DNA from: Cycas panzhihuaensis
Lineage: Eukaryota; Cycadophyta
Direction of reading: 5' to 3'
Assembly: GCA_023213395.1 (NCBI GenBank)
Contig: CM041465.1
Location: 195,183,741-195,247,740 of the forward strand
Length of the DNA: 64,000 bases
In this document: piece by piece, positions 41,601-56,800 of the stretch
Numbering within the stretch: the stretch's first letter is position 1
Layout of the letters: each line of letters begins with the position of its first letter
The notes under the pieces: model-generated
Told to the model about the DNA's origin: nothing
What the model saw: the letters and a program-made list of their open reading frames with translations, nothing else
The model's database searches: none
Program-made: the position numbers and the translations under genes

Positions 41601-42400
41601 AATATGCTTTCGCAAGTTTGAAAATATAAATTAGAGAGGAGAATGATTAGATCTTATTTTTGGTAGATCCTCCAGAGTAAAGTCTTTATAGCAACTCACC
41701 CAATCATAATTAACCAATACTCTGTCTAGTTTAATATGGATTAGTTAATTGCCCAACCTTTTGTTGGACTAGGTGAATGATTCACCTCTCAGATTCACGT
41801 CCACTAATCCCCCCTTCAGCAAGAAGCATCCAAACTCATGCATGTTATTCGTCTAACCCTCTTGGCCCCCTTCTTATCTCCTAGGCATAGTGTTGTGTTA
41901 AAGTCTCCTGCCACTAACTAAGGAGCACTGCAATTCCTGTGGACTTCCACAATTCTATCCCATAACTTCTTTCTGTCCTCCTGAAGGTTTAGGGCGTACA
42001 CATTTGTAGCTATCCATCTTGTGTTGTTTCTTCTGCTGGTAAGCCACAAGGATATAAAAGAGTCCTCCATAAAGGTTTTCCCAATCCATTCGTCTGTGTT
42101 CCACATCACTATTAAACCACCAATCCCTTGAGTATTTCCTACCTCTTTTCCTTCAAATTTCCTCCAAATTTTGCTCCTAGCTCTTAGGCTATTTTCTAGA
42201 TTTAGCTTTGTTTCCTATAAAAAAAGTAAATATGGGTGCTCTCTTATTCTCATGTCTCTTATAATCCTTTGTTTTGAGGGGGCATTCGGTCCCCTAACAT
42301 TCTACAAAATGAGTTTCATCACTTTCTCCTTTGCTTCCAGACCTCTGAAGCCTCCCCTTTGGGCAGATCTCGCTCCTTAGCTCGCGATCTGAGTTTAGGC
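38665..42400 (-). pseudogene. LINE ORF2 (endonuclease-RT-zf-RVT), broken
   Basis: From the 5' side: a degraded AP-endonuclease region (41918-42109, WIATNVYAL), then the endonuclease-RT linker (41010-41348, WRQEFRAIWLVERDRNTKFFH). RT is at 39953-40390 with MRQGDPLSPFLY and QFVDDNIFLG (usual F-A-DD core). It continues at 39545-39931 (LQLVATSLQSI, WVGGLNLRR). zf-RVT is at 38891-39151 (PKIIVFWWIYLRKKILT, C-LCC...DHILLWC), with a tail at 38660-38848 (SWNIWKERKRRIF). Many in-frame stops, mostly at expected Trp/Gln. RNase H is absent. Confidence 0.85.
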
Positions 42401-42438
42401 CCTTCAAGAAAGCCATCATTGAGAGTTTTCTGGTTACC

Positions 42439-43650
42439 CTAATCCACCAGGGTAGCCGCTTCCCTTTCTCTAACCAATTTCAGGGGGGGCCTACCCACCC
42501 ACTTTTCAGAACCAACATCTAGTATCTTCTTCTGAGCCTCTTCTTGTTGGGTCATACAAGGTGGGCTCATTGCACCCAGTCTAACTGGTGTGGTTTCCCC
42601 TTGACTACCTTCCCTATCAAACCACTCTCGCGAGCTCAGCGCATGACCCTCCTGATCACCTGTCTCAAAAAGGATGTCCTCCTCGTTAAGATCAAACTCT
42701 AGATCCATTACCCCTTGGTGGGGGGACTCTCCTTGCAACATAAGAGGGCACCCTACTTGCCCCTTAGGAGGGCTACCGCCTTGGACCTCAGGAGGGAATT
42801 TGCCTTGCACCTCTAAGAAGCACTCACCTTGCACTAGATCATGAGGATCTATCGCCTTCTGAGGGTTGTCATTCGACTCTAAGTTTTCTTCCTGCTTTCC
42901 TCCCTTTATATTCTTTTCTCTTAGGCATTTCTGGGGTAAGTGACCCAATCTCCTACAGATCGAGCATCTAAAATTCCCCATCTCATATATTAAGTGTTGG
43001 GCCCAACTCCAATCCTCCATATCAATCCATAGTTTGTCTAGGAGGGGTTTATCAATCCTAACCAGGGCATAGAACCTAGCATTAATAAGTCTACTTCTAT
43101 TCTTGGTCACAGAATCCATACCTAAGAGAGGATCCATGACTTTCATAATCCCTTTCAGGACCTCCAAGTTCCAATGTTGCAATGGGAGACTCGGTAACTG
43201 GATCCAAATAGGAGCTTGCTTGACCTTAGGTAATGATAGGTCAAAGTCCCTGTGCTATTTTTCGAGGATTAGAGCTTTTCTCCCTAACATCCAGGGAACC
43301 TTTAGGAGGATGTTGGTCATGTCTTCATGGGATACAAATTTGAAGAGAACATAACCCTTTGGCATTTCTATGACTTCCACATTTCCCACCATCTTCCATT
43401 CGTTCCTAGTCTAGCTTCTAATAGTTTCTAGTCCAAGTGTGGACCCTGAGAATCGATCAACGAGGGAATTCTCCTAAAATTTCTCTATTTTCTCCACTAA
43501 TCCTTGAAGAATTTTTAGTCTAACTTTGTTATCTTGAATAATGGGAGTTAAATCATAGGCCTCTTCATCATTGGATCTCAATACATTAGAGTATGATCTC
43601 CCCTGTGAGGGATTATAAATATGGTTTTGATTGATTTGATCCTTCTCCAT
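42439..43650 (-). pseudogene. LINE ORF1 (DUF4283-like, zinc knuckle)
   Basis: Starts at ATG 43650 (MEKDQINQNH). Mid-region blocks such as PKGYVLFKF and APIWIQLPSLPLQHW are typical of plant LINE ORF1 DUF4283 proteins. A CX2CX4HX4C knuckle, CSICRRLGHLPQKC, follows, then a Pro/Gly/Glu-rich tail with repeated PP-VQGG(S/C)P segments. A few stops interrupt the first third; 43182-42439 is a continuous 247-codon frame. It is expected to bind RNA in the LINE RNP, if it was ever expressed. Confidence 0.8.
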
Positions 43651-44104
43651 AATGAAAGAAAATACTAGAATAAACAAACGACTTGTAAGGGCCCGAATGA
43701 CTTACCATGGGCATTAGACACTTGAGATCAGCCTCCTCCTTAATCTCTGTCTTGCTTTCACCTATTACTCTATTGAACCAGCTTGTAATAATCCCTTCTC
43801 ACTTGATATCGTCTGCTGTGTTGTCGTCGCTCTTCCTCACTTCTGCATGGATAGGGGACTTAGCTGGGAGACACATTGACTCATATCTCAAAGCAGATTG
43901 ACTCCATAGATGTGTGGCAGCCGTCACCCATGAGGTACACCTGTGCAGCACTGTCAGACTAGATTTGAGGGTGTCAAAGGCCTGTAACCATGTCTGACTA
44001 GCCCATCTAGGGTGCCTCCTCGATGTGATCCTGTTCTCCAACACTACGGCCATCGAATCAGAGCTGTCATTGAATGTAGACCATAAATCTTGTAGAGCTG
44101 TCGT

Positions 44105-44457
44105 CTCCTTTGGGCATCATTCACTACATCTTGGACTACCATATTTTTGGCCTTTTAGGTTGTTTTATGGAGGGTTCCTTATCTCAAAGAGGGATCCATT
44201 CTTAGTTGTATATGTGAGACCTTCTAGTAACATTGGACTTACTATTCAATTTATGCTTTATTTCTATCATTTATCTTTCATATGAAAGAAGTACTCTTGT
44301 AACTTTATATTATTATTTATTGTTGTAATTTTAGTAAGATTATACTATCATTTAATTGTTATAATTTATGCCTTGCAAGTATATAATATATGTATTTACC
44401 TATTTTTGGAGTAATTGTTTGAAATTTTATCTAGAATAAATTAGTGAGCTTGCTATA
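44105..44457 (+). repeat. chromovirus 5' LTR (front part missing)
   Basis: Homologous to 51176-51525, beginning at CTCCTTTGGGCATC and ending CTTGCTATA (the CA end mutated to TA). The LINE lies directly to its left, so the LTR front was lost or displaced there. Confidence 0.75.
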
Positions 44458-44459
44458 AG

Positions 44460-44471
44460 TGATATAAAAGC
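44460..44471 (+). other. chromovirus primer binding site (mutated)
   Basis: TGATATAAAAGC, two bases after the 5' LTR, resembles TGGTATCAAAGC/TGGTATCAGAGC complementary to initiator tRNA-Met. Confidence 0.6.
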
Positions 44472-44742
44472 TTTGTTTAGAAGACATCTTGAGGGAAAAT
44501 AAGGAAATTATTTTCCTTTTCTTACCCCACTTCCTTCTAAATAGAACTAAGATTAGGAAGGACTCTTCAACAAAGCAAAATGGTGAATACTCCATCAATA
44601 GTTATAAGAGACATAGATAAAAGGATCAACTAGTTGAATGATAAGATATCAAGCATGGACATGTATTTATAAACGACCTTAAGAAGTTTTTAAAATAGCA
44701 TAGGCAGGAGGTTGGATAAAAATAAAGAAGGAGAAACCTCAA

Positions 44743-47700
44743 GTGAAGATAAATTCTAGGAATAAAAGGATCACTAGGAATTTAAAGAAGAAATCCTTAA
44801 ATGAAGAAATCAAAGTGATCACCAACAAAGGAATTAAAAGGGATTTCAAACATGGAAATGGCCTTAAAGGGGTTGTTTTTAGGGGGGAATTAACCTTAAC
44901 AAATCAAGGGATATTTGTAGCTAGATACTTTAGAAACCTACTTCCAAGTATATAGCCTACCCAACTAAGAGCAAGTCTTAATGGCTTCTTTTTATTTATG
45001 TGGCAAGTCACTTTAGTAGTCCCATTAGTAGAAGAGGACCTATAAGGAGACAGTAAGCAATGATTGGCATTCCCTAAAAATAGGCTTCATAAAGCAATGT
45101 GAGGATACCAGGAATATAGATTACTTATCTTAGTTCACCTGATTATAATAAGCAGGCTTAGTTTAGGCCTATACTAAATAATTCCAAGGCTTACAAAGCT
45201 TAGTCATACAAAATATACTAGGTGAACTCATTACCCAAACTTACATTAGAGGGCTTAGGGGTAATATCATATATCATATAAAAATAATAGGGGCAACTAA
45301 TGTGAGGGAAGCTATTTGACTTACCAAAAATATCAAAGCTAAATATAGAGAAGGTAGATCTAATTTTATGTATTATAATGAGCCACCTAAGCAACCAAGC
45401 CAACAATTCCAACCAAATTGAGAATAATTAGGAACAAAAGTAGGGGGTCTTGTATTAGAGAAGAAAGAAGAGCACTTACCTCAAGCTAAACATATTAAAA
45501 ATGGGACATGTTTCCATTGAAGAGAAAAGTGGAATCTTAGTTATAAATGCCTTACTAAGAAGATGTTTATGATAAATAATAATGATGATAATATACTAGA
45601 TGAGTAAGGAGAGGAAGAACCCAATAGGGAAGCTATAGCCAAAGAAAATAAAGTAGAAATCAAGGATTTATTGAATATTAATTCTGGTGATATGCAAATC
45701 TCTTTACAAGCCATTACTGAAGAGACCTACACTCCTCAGATGCTATAATTCATAAGCTTGACTAAAAATATAGATATATTAGTTTTGATAGAGAGTGGAA
45801 GTACCCACAACTTCATAAATAAACCAACAATAGATAAGTTAGGACTCTTGATTTAGTCACTTAATGTTTTTCAAGTAACAATGGCTAATAAAAGGACTAT
45901 GCCATGTGATGGTCACTATCAAAAGGTAAATTATAAATAGCAAATTATACTACAACTACATCTATGTTTTCCATTCCCATTAGAAATGTCAACATTGCTT
46001 TGGGAATTTAATGGATACAATATTTGGGAAACATAGTCACTAATTATAGAGCACGATTTATGTATTTTCACTAGAGGGTCAAAAATACAAATTATAAGCC
46101 CCTGATACTCTACCAACCTAGCTAGTAACCTCTCAATGAATGGAGAATTTATTGCTAAAGAATCCCATATGTTTTATACTTTCTTGTTATAAACAAACCA
46201 TAGAGGAGTTTCTTATGAAAGTCTAAGCCATCATTAATCAATACAGTTAGGTATTTAGTGAACCTCCCTAAGGATTACCTCTAAGTTGAGGTTATGAACA
46301 TTCTATCAAGCTAATTCTAGAAGCTTCCCTAATAAACATTTAACATTACCACCATATATTTCATTTTAAAAGGGAAATTGAATGAATTATATAATAGTTA
46401 CTGTAGTAGGGATCCATCACTCCAAGTACTAGATCATGTGTCACCTATTATACTTATTAAAAAAAAAGATGGATCTTATCGAATATGGATAGATTATCAA
46501 GCTCTCAATAAATTGACCATCAAAATAAGTATCTAATTCCATTACTATATGACTTATTAGACGAGTTACACAGAGCTTGATATTTTCAAAGATTGATTTA
46601 TAGTCTAGTTATTATTAAATTTGAATAAAAATATAGGATATTTATAAGACAACCTTATGGATCCACGAAGGAGTATTTGGGTTCAAGTTATGCCATTTGG
46701 ATTAACAAATGGCATGATGACATTCCAAAGCTTCATGACCTAAGTACTCAAACCATATTTATAGGAATTTGTATTGGTTTTCTTTAATAATATTTTGATC
46801 TATAGTAGATATTAACAAGAACACATGCATCATATCCAAATAATTTTACAGTTACTACGAGACTAATAATCTTTTGATAATAAAAATAAATGCATATTTA
46901 GATAGATATAATTAGAGTATTTGGGTCATATAATAACTCAAGAAGGATTCAAGTTTGATCCGAAGAAAATTTAAGCAATCATAGTTTATCCAATTCCAAA
47001 AAATATAACAAGGATATGAGGATTCCTAGGAGCAATATGATTCCTTTGTGGATTCATCAAAGGGTACATACATATTGTAGTGCCACTAATACACTCAACT
47101 AAGAAGGATTCCTTTATATAGAATCCAGATGCTAAGTTAACATTCTAAATATTAAAATCTTCTATGACCATTGCACAAGTATTTGCAACTCTAAACCTCT
47201 CCCATCCATTCATGATTGAATGTGATGCATCTGAAATAGGAGTAGGAGAAGTACACTTATAAGAAGATAAACCATTGGCATATAAAAGTAGGAATCTTAA
47301 TGCATGAGAATGACTCAAACCTATATATGATAAGGAAATATTAGCCATCATGCATGCCATACATCAATGGTGTTAGTATCTCCTTGGAAATAAGTTCATA
47401 GCAAAAACAGATCATAACAACCTAAAATACATCCTCAACCAAAAATTGCTCTCTAACAAACAACAAAAGTAGGTGAGCACACTTCAGATGTTCAAATTTT
47501 CTATCCTCAATAAAAAGTAGAAAAGAGAATATCACCGTCGATGCTTTATCCAAAATTCTAGTAAAAGATATTAAAAGCAACTTCGCCACCCTATAGAGAG
47601 CATCACCATAGCAATGCCATAATAGATTGAGGAATTAATCTGAGTTGATATCAATGACCCTTGCTCTTAAGAGGAATTATAGGAAATCAAAAGGGGCAAT

Positions 47701-49015
47701 AATACCAAATATAATCTACAAGGGAGGATAATTATGAGAAAAGGAAAAGTATTAGTGCCATTAGTTTTAAATATCAAAACAAAAATTTTAGAGGATGTAC
47801 ATTGTTCCATAATTAGAGGATAGATGGGAATTAACAAAACTTATTGACAAATTTGGGATACCATTTTCTAGAAAGGAATCAAAATAGATATATATAAGTT
47901 CATTTATGAATGTGGTACCTATTAGAGAAATAAGAGCAAAATCCTAAAAATCCCTAGGTTGCTCTAGCCAATACATATACTAGAACAAAAGTAGGAAGAG
48001 ATCTCAATGGACTTCATCACAAAGTTATCAAAATCTAAAGGGAAATATGCTAATTTTATGGTATTTGATTATCTAACCAAATACACACACTTTAGAGGAA
48101 CATAAATACCGACTAAAACTATTCAGATAATAAATATATTTATAAAAGGAATCTATTGCCTCTACGATTTCCCAAACATAATTATTAGTGATATTGGCTC
48201 AAAATTCACAAGTAATTTTTGGTAAGAATGATTCAAAATGGTAGGTACAAAATTGAACAAATATGGCCTATCAGCCTCACATAAATAGACAAATAAAAGC
48301 CATTAATAAATGTTTGGAAGGCTATTTATGAAATTTTACTTCTGAGATAATATCAATGGCATAAATGGTTCTATTTAGCTAAATGGTGGTACAATACTAC
48401 TTATCATACCACAATAAAGATGATATCATTTCAAGCTTTTTATGGTTTTAAACCACCCTCCATTCTAACATGGTCAAAAACCTCTAAAGTATAAGTTATA
48501 CAAGAGCATTAGGAGTATATGTAATAAATGCTTAAGCTTTTAAGGAATAATCTAAACATTTCCTAGAACAGGATGAAATAACAAGCAATCCTCCATATAA
48601 TAAAATAATCATTCAGTCCAAGAGATTGGGTTTTTCTTTGACTTGAACCTCATAAGTAAATAACATTAAAATATTTTGGTCAACATAAATTATAAATAAA
48701 TTTTTTTAGCCATATAAAGTAATGGCCAAAATAGGAGAGGTAGCTTATCAAATGGAATTACCTCCTATAAGTCACATCCATAACACATTTAACATAAACT
48801 ATCTTGAACAAAAGCTCAAAAAGGATATAATGCCTCAAATAGACTTACTCATATTAGATGAAGAAGACAAGCTCACAATTGAACTAGAAGGTATCTTACA
48901 GGTACATCTTAGGAGGCTTCATTTAAGAGAAATTAAGGAATATCTCATTAAATAGAAGCTGTGTGAAAATATTAACAAAACCTAGGAGTATGAAGAGTGG
49001 ATATAGCATTTATCA
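44743..49015 (+). pseudogene. chromovirus gag-pol, heavily degenerate
   Basis: Blocks in order: a basic gag segment (44743-44955) and a zinc-knuckle trace (~45510-45560). A protease block has ESGSTHNFINKP (~45790-45830). RT has IILIKKKDGSYRIWIDY and MPFGLTNGMMTFQ (~46690-46735), then FFNNILIYS, where both catalytic Asp are Asn. RNase H has ECDASEIGVG and DHNNLKYI. Integrase has MDFITKLSKSKGKYA, FDYLTKYTHF and ISDIGSKFTSNFW. A post-integrase segment at 48722-48955 reads MAKIGEVAYQMELPP..SHIHNTF. A chromodomain-like REIKEYLIK segment follows. Dozens of TAG/TAA stops; inactive. Confidence 0.85.
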
Positions 49016-49123
49016 AAGTTAGCCATGCTTTGATACCAAAGCATATTTTCAGGGGAAGGGACTTGTAGAGTTCTAAACACTTTTGGAAGGTTAATTGGCT
49101 GACCTTTCATAAGAGTAGAAAAA

Positions 49124-51054
<1,931 letters not shown>

Positions 51055-51095
51055 ATATCTTCTTTTTAAGAGTATTTTGGCATACTTCTAATATA
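51055..51095. repeat. 41 bp inverted-repeat arm (right)
   Basis: Partner of 49456-49496. It leads without a break into the rest of the chromovirus 3' LTR, so this is probably the original copy. Confidence 0.9.
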
Positions 51096-51525
51096 CGTTT
51101 AAGTGGGTTTTTGCCTCTTTCTGGCTGATTTCTATTAAGGGTTATTTGATTTCTTATGTAAGGAATATCTTGGCCCTCCTTTGGGCATCGTTCACTACAT
51201 CCTGGATTGCCATATTTTGGGCCTTTGGGACTATTTTGTGTAGGGCTCCTTACCTTAAAGAGGGATCCATTCTCAACTATATGTGCAAGACCTTCTAGTA
51301 ACATTACACTTATTCAATTTATGCTCTATTTCTGCCATTTATCTTTCATATAAAAGTATTACTCTTATAAGTTTATATTATTGTTTATTATTGCAATTTT
51401 AGTAAGATTATATTATTATTTAATTGCTACAATTTGTACCTTATAGGTGTATATTATGTGTATTTATCTATTTTTGGAGTAATTATTTAAAATGTTATCT
51501 AGAATGAATCAGTAAACTTATTACA

Positions 51526-51592
51526 AGATTCTTAATGGAGGAGATATATAGATTAAAGGAGTTATCAAAATTTAATAAAGTGAAGGTAGGAG
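51526..51592 (-). pseudogene. Tat-like gypsy RT fragment, left of copia-2
   Basis: Read on the minus strand this continues, in frame across the copia-2 target site, the RT/RNase H connection at 59177 upward. The joined reading VSTP-TFTLLNFDNSFNLYISS fits the gypsy region after the RT thumb. The chromovirus 3' LTR cuts it on the left. Confidence 0.75.
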
Positions 51593-51904
51593 TGAAAGAG
51601 GTTAATATATCAAGGTTATTTGTGTAGATTAATTATGTGAGCTTAGGATATATTGTTAGCATTAGTCTCTTAATGAAATGTGTTTTATGTGCATTTAAAT
51701 GTAATTTCATGTTCATGGTATTAGGCAAAAAAATTCTAACCCTAATACTCACCCTCAATAATAAAAGGTGAAATCTCAAAGAGGGAGTCATTATTCATTC
51801 TCACCTCCAAACTTAACTCTCATATCTTGTTTCATCTCATTTTCATTCTCCAATACTTTTGTGTGCATGTGAGTGATTTATTCCCTAGATCCATCCTTCC
51901 TTCA
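51593..51904 (+). repeat. copia-2 5' LTR
   Basis: Starts TGAAAGAGG and ends TTCCTTCA. Confidence 0.93.
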
Positions 51905-51918
51905 TGTAGTATCAAAGC

Positions 51919-53855
51919 TAAAAGGGGATCTATTCACTCCATTCCACTTGCATGGAGTCATTTTAGCTCTCCTTCACCTTCAATATAAAGTATTGAGAGT
52001 GCACTCATTATTTTTAACAGTTTGAGAGCTTAAAATTATATTACTTTGTATTTTGTTATTTTTTCTATGTGTACAAAATTTTAAAGGTGAGGAATATATG
52101 TTTTTGAAGTCATTCAGTTGTCGGAATAGTCCCAGAAGTATTAAAGGCCTAAAATTTCATGAAAATTTTAACCATCTTAGATTTTAACAAAATTTGACAT
52201 GTAATGTCTCATTGACTAAAGGATCATTTTTTTCTTTTAGAGTAGCTTTAGATTCAACCTATAATAGTGATTTTGGGCAGAGATAAAAGGTTAAAATTTG
52301 TAGATAAGTGACTTAAGCACTTTTCCCAATGATATCCTTTAATTATATGCTAAAAATATTAAAATTTTTTCAAGGGATCTAGTAGATTTATGTCTTAGGA
52401 TCATTTTAAGATAAATCTCATTAAATTTCATCTACCGATTAGTGAGATCTATGCAGTTTTCTCACGGATGCTGAATTTGTCTACTCAACCCCACAAAGGA
52501 CATTGTGAGGGTGTTTTGGGCAGTTTTTGGCTGATTTTAGAGATGGTACAGAAGAAAAAGTTGATGTATGTGTTAAGATGTAACTTTTAACATATTGAAG
52601 TTCAGATTCTAAGAGAATGGATCTGGCAAGATTATACTTTTGTGCTTTTTTTAGGTAAAAATTTTTTATGCCTTTTTAAAAATTTAACTTCACTACTCTA
52701 TCAGAAACGATATTCTAAATACTTTTTCCTTGTACCATAAATTCAAATTTCATCATTTAGGCCTTTATATTTGTGATTTTTAGATAATTTTACCCATTTA
52801 TTATTATTTATAAATTTTGTGAAAAAATCACAAAATAGAGTAAAATATTATGCATCTAGATTTAGAAAAATTAGTATCTTAGTGGTAAGTTGATCCACAT
52901 TTTAGCCCATTATGGTTTTTGTATTAAAATGTCTAAAAATATATTTGGAAACATTGTTCTAAAAGCAAGGAAAATCTTAGATCAGAAGCAACATCCAGTT
53001 CCCTTGCTAAATCTAGCATGCTTTTTCTATTTGCATACATAGCATAAAGCATCACAAAAGTAGTAGTAACAAAAAAGTAAGCACAAAAAGTAAATGAGAG
53101 CATTTGGTAATTTTCTATTTTAGTTTTTAGTTATTCGAAAACATCTTACATTATTCCTAAAAGAAATCTCATCTGTACGATCTATCTTGCCAATTCTTGA
53201 CTTGTACACACATTCACCTTGGTTGAAATAGACCACAGTTGGTCAAAGTTTGGGCCCTAAGGGAGGTGTGAGTTTTATACTGGGTCTGGTCTTAATTGGA
53301 ATAATGGTGGAGGGACAGGTTCGCCATACCTATGGCCTCCAATAAGGGATAATCCTGATACCTACCCAAGAAAACTAAAAACCTTAATGTAAGATTAAAA
53401 TTAACGTGGTCCAATATCCATCATAGCTATGGGATATGCACGTACCATTTGACTCTTCGGAGGAGATATATAGTTACTCACTAGTGATCTGAGTGAGGAC
53501 TGGGAGTACTTGGGCTCCACTATGACTTGGATTTTATCACCAAGTGTAGGTGTGGGTATTATGGGTGAAGGCCCTAATCGTATACTAGAAGCTTTAGGCA
53601 TCAAAACCTCACCTATATTTGGACATAAGTGATAGGTTAGTGGCATGACACATCACCACTCTTTGCTAGCTCTACATTAGGCCTTATTCTTGTATCATTT
53701 CTTATACTCATTTTTCATAGTTATTGAAAAATACTTAATCATTGCTTATTTGTTATCATAGCATTTATTTCTACATCCCTACTATACTAGGTGTACTAGC
53801 CATATGTGTTAGTGGCACATACTTCTATCATCTCTTCTACTTCTTTATCATCACC
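51919..53855 (+). other. copia-2 long 5' leader
   Basis: Non-coding leader collinear with 28184-30141 of copia-1, between PBS and the gag ATG at 53856. Confidence 0.7.
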
Positions 53856-56800
53856 ATGTCATCTCAATTCAAGTAGAATATCAACTGCATATTGAAAGAC
53901 AAAGAAAATTAGGATTTGTGGTACATTGGAGTTAAAATGTTACAAAGTATGAAGGCCTTTGGAGAGCCCACTTGTAGCCTATACCCATCATACCTATAAT
54001 AGCTATAACACCTGTTTTTGGTGGATCTGCCCCAACAACTCCTACAGATGCTACATCCAAACTATAATGGGAGATAGATGATGAAAATATTTGTGTAGGA
54101 ATTCTATTGGTTACTAATCACTCATTGCACAACTTGATTAATGAAGAGCAATATGATACAGCCTGAAAGGTCCTTAAAGTTTTCAAGAAGAACTTTGATA
54201 CTAAGTCAAATTTAGAATTTATTCATCTTTTTCTAAAAATGAACAAATTAAAAATATAGAAGGGACGAGCTCATGAGATAATAAATCTTGTTCAACCAAT
54301 AAAATAAGCAATTGATAAAGATTTTAAGACTTAATATATCAATTGGGTATTCTTGATCTAATCATGTCTACATGTCCCTAGTTATAAAAACTTGCTTGGA
54401 AGTCTTCAATTTAGTGGAATATTGAAGACACTCAACTTCAAAGCACTTGTCGAGAAGTTCATAGAATTTGATAAGACCTTTGATACTAACTTTGTAGCCT
54501 TTGGCTCTCTTCCAGATGTAGCCTTTGAGGTGGAAGAAGAAGTTTATTACATAAAAAATCAAGGTCATGGCAGAGGAAATAACTGAGCAAGAGGAAGAGG
54601 AAAAAACATGAAAATTTATCTATAAGGTCAACCAAACCCTTAGTTATAGCCTTGGCAGTATCAAGGCTAAGGACTACCAAAGAGTAATACAGTCAGGCCA
54701 AACTAGTACCTCTACAGGCACTAGTAATCAGACTATTATGTGTGATTGGTGTAACTATAAAGGACACTTAGTAAAAGACTACAGAACTGCCATGTATAAG
54801 TTGGCCAAGTTCCAACCAAAACATAGAGCTCACAATATTGAAGAAACTTGTGAAGAATCCTTTAGTGGTGCAGGTTTTGTATATGCACAGTTTCAAAGAA
54901 TAGAGGGATCTTCAACATCAAATGCCATTGACCAACCAAAGAGATACTTTGAAGCTCGATGTGGATATATCACTTGTGAATTTCCTTTACCAATACCAAG
55001 CCCTATTGGAATTGTAAATAGTATGGCTTCAATCAATGGACAGTGGATCATAGACACAAGAGCAACTCAACATATGACGTGTAATAGTAGTCTATATCAA
55101 ACTTTTGACTCAAATGTTCAAAGAGTTATTCACATGATTGATAAATCATAATAGCCTATTGAAGGAATTGGTAACATTTGTTTGAAACTCCCAAGCTTAA
55201 AAGATTTTACATTGCTTGATGTCTTATACATACCCAATCTCAAATAAAACCTACTCTCCTTATCCACATTTATCTCTCGTGGATTTAATCTGAGTGTAAC
55301 TACAAATGACTAGACTCTCTAAGTCATTTACCCTCCAACTAATCAAGTGGTCTTGATCAGACATCTCTCTGGAAAACTCTTTCTACTAAATGACTCTCCA
55401 TCTTCTGAAGCCTATTGTGCCTAAAACCCTTATGTTGATGAAGAATTTATATTTAATTCCATCTTGACCCATCCAATGTTATCATTAGAAGCTCTTTGGC
55501 ATGCTCACATGGGCCATGTTCACATTTATAGACTTAGAGATCTTTATAACACTCTTCCAAATCTTCTAAAGTTCTCTAAGCCCTTTAAATGTGAATCTTG
55601 TATCATTACCAAATCTCATCGACAACCCTTTTTCAAAAGTTAGTGGAAATCGAGTCATCCATTACAATTAGTACACTTTGATCTGTGCAGACCAATGCCC
55701 ATTCCTTCATTGAATGGAAAGTTATATTACATCTCTTTCATTAATGATTTCACTAGAAAAGTATGGGTAGTTTTTCTATATAAGAAAGATGAAGCCTTCT
55801 GTGTATTCAAAGAATTCAAAGCCGGCACTGAAAAAGAGTCAAGTTATCAACTCAAATGTCTTCGAATCGATAATGGTTATGAATATACCTCATATTAGTT
55901 TGAAAGCTACCTTCGAGATAATAGCATCAAGCATTAAACAATGATGTGTACCCACAAAGAAATGGAGTTATCGAGTGCATGAATAGGACAATCATAAACA
56001 TGGCTCGTGATATGTTGGTATATAAAAATGTACCTACCTACTTATGGATTGAAGCCATCTAGATGGCTATTTATTATATCAATGTTATTATCCCATCAAA
56101 TGAAGGACAAGCACCTAATGAAAAGTGGTCAGGACAAGCCCCCACTGTTTACTACTTCAAAATTTTTAGCTCTATATGTTATGCCTATATTTTGGATACA
56201 GATCGAAATAAACTCTAGCCTAGGGCACTTAATGGCATCTTTGTTAGATACCCTATATATAAGAAAAGGTATAAGGTCTTTATACCTTCACAATGAAAAA
56301 TTATTATTATTAGAGATGTTGTTTTTGCAGAGATAGAGGATCAATTGCTTAAACTAGACTCTAAAATACCCTTACGCTGCAATAATAATATTATTAAGTA
56401 TGATGTTTAGATTCTAAAATTTGGGGGTGGGGGGGACATACATAAATTATTCCAAATATTAGAAGCTAACAACAGAGCCTTAGAGGATACAAGTTATGAC
56501 TCTGAACCAATGAGTGCACATCTAGCACCATCCTTTAGAGATAGCAGAGTAGACAAAGGCAAAGCTATTATAGAAGAATCATCCTCTCCACCTTCAATTA
56601 ATAAAGGAAAAATAATGGTAGAAGGACCATCTTCCTCAGGCATATCAATATCCTCCTCACAAAATAATTATTTTAATAAATAAGATGAGAACCAAGAAGT
56701 TGAAGAAATGGGGACTTCATTCCCAACTCAAGGATCTCGTGAAGCTCGCCAGCTCAATAAGGATATATGACCAGATGAGGTGGGGAAAAATGGCATTCGA

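Larger units (their letters stand above)
38655..44104 (-). mobile_element. L1-type LINE, near full-length, 3'-truncated
   Basis: Minus-strand element with a GC-richer 5' UTR (~44104-43650), ORF1 (43650-42439) and ORF2 (~42400-38665). It stops shortly after the zf-RVT region. The RNase H domain and poly(A) present in the LINE at 9.15-11.33 kb are missing, and gypsy integrase-side sequence begins at once. The exact junctions are approximate, and no TSD can be assigned because the 3' end is lost. Confidence 0.8.
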
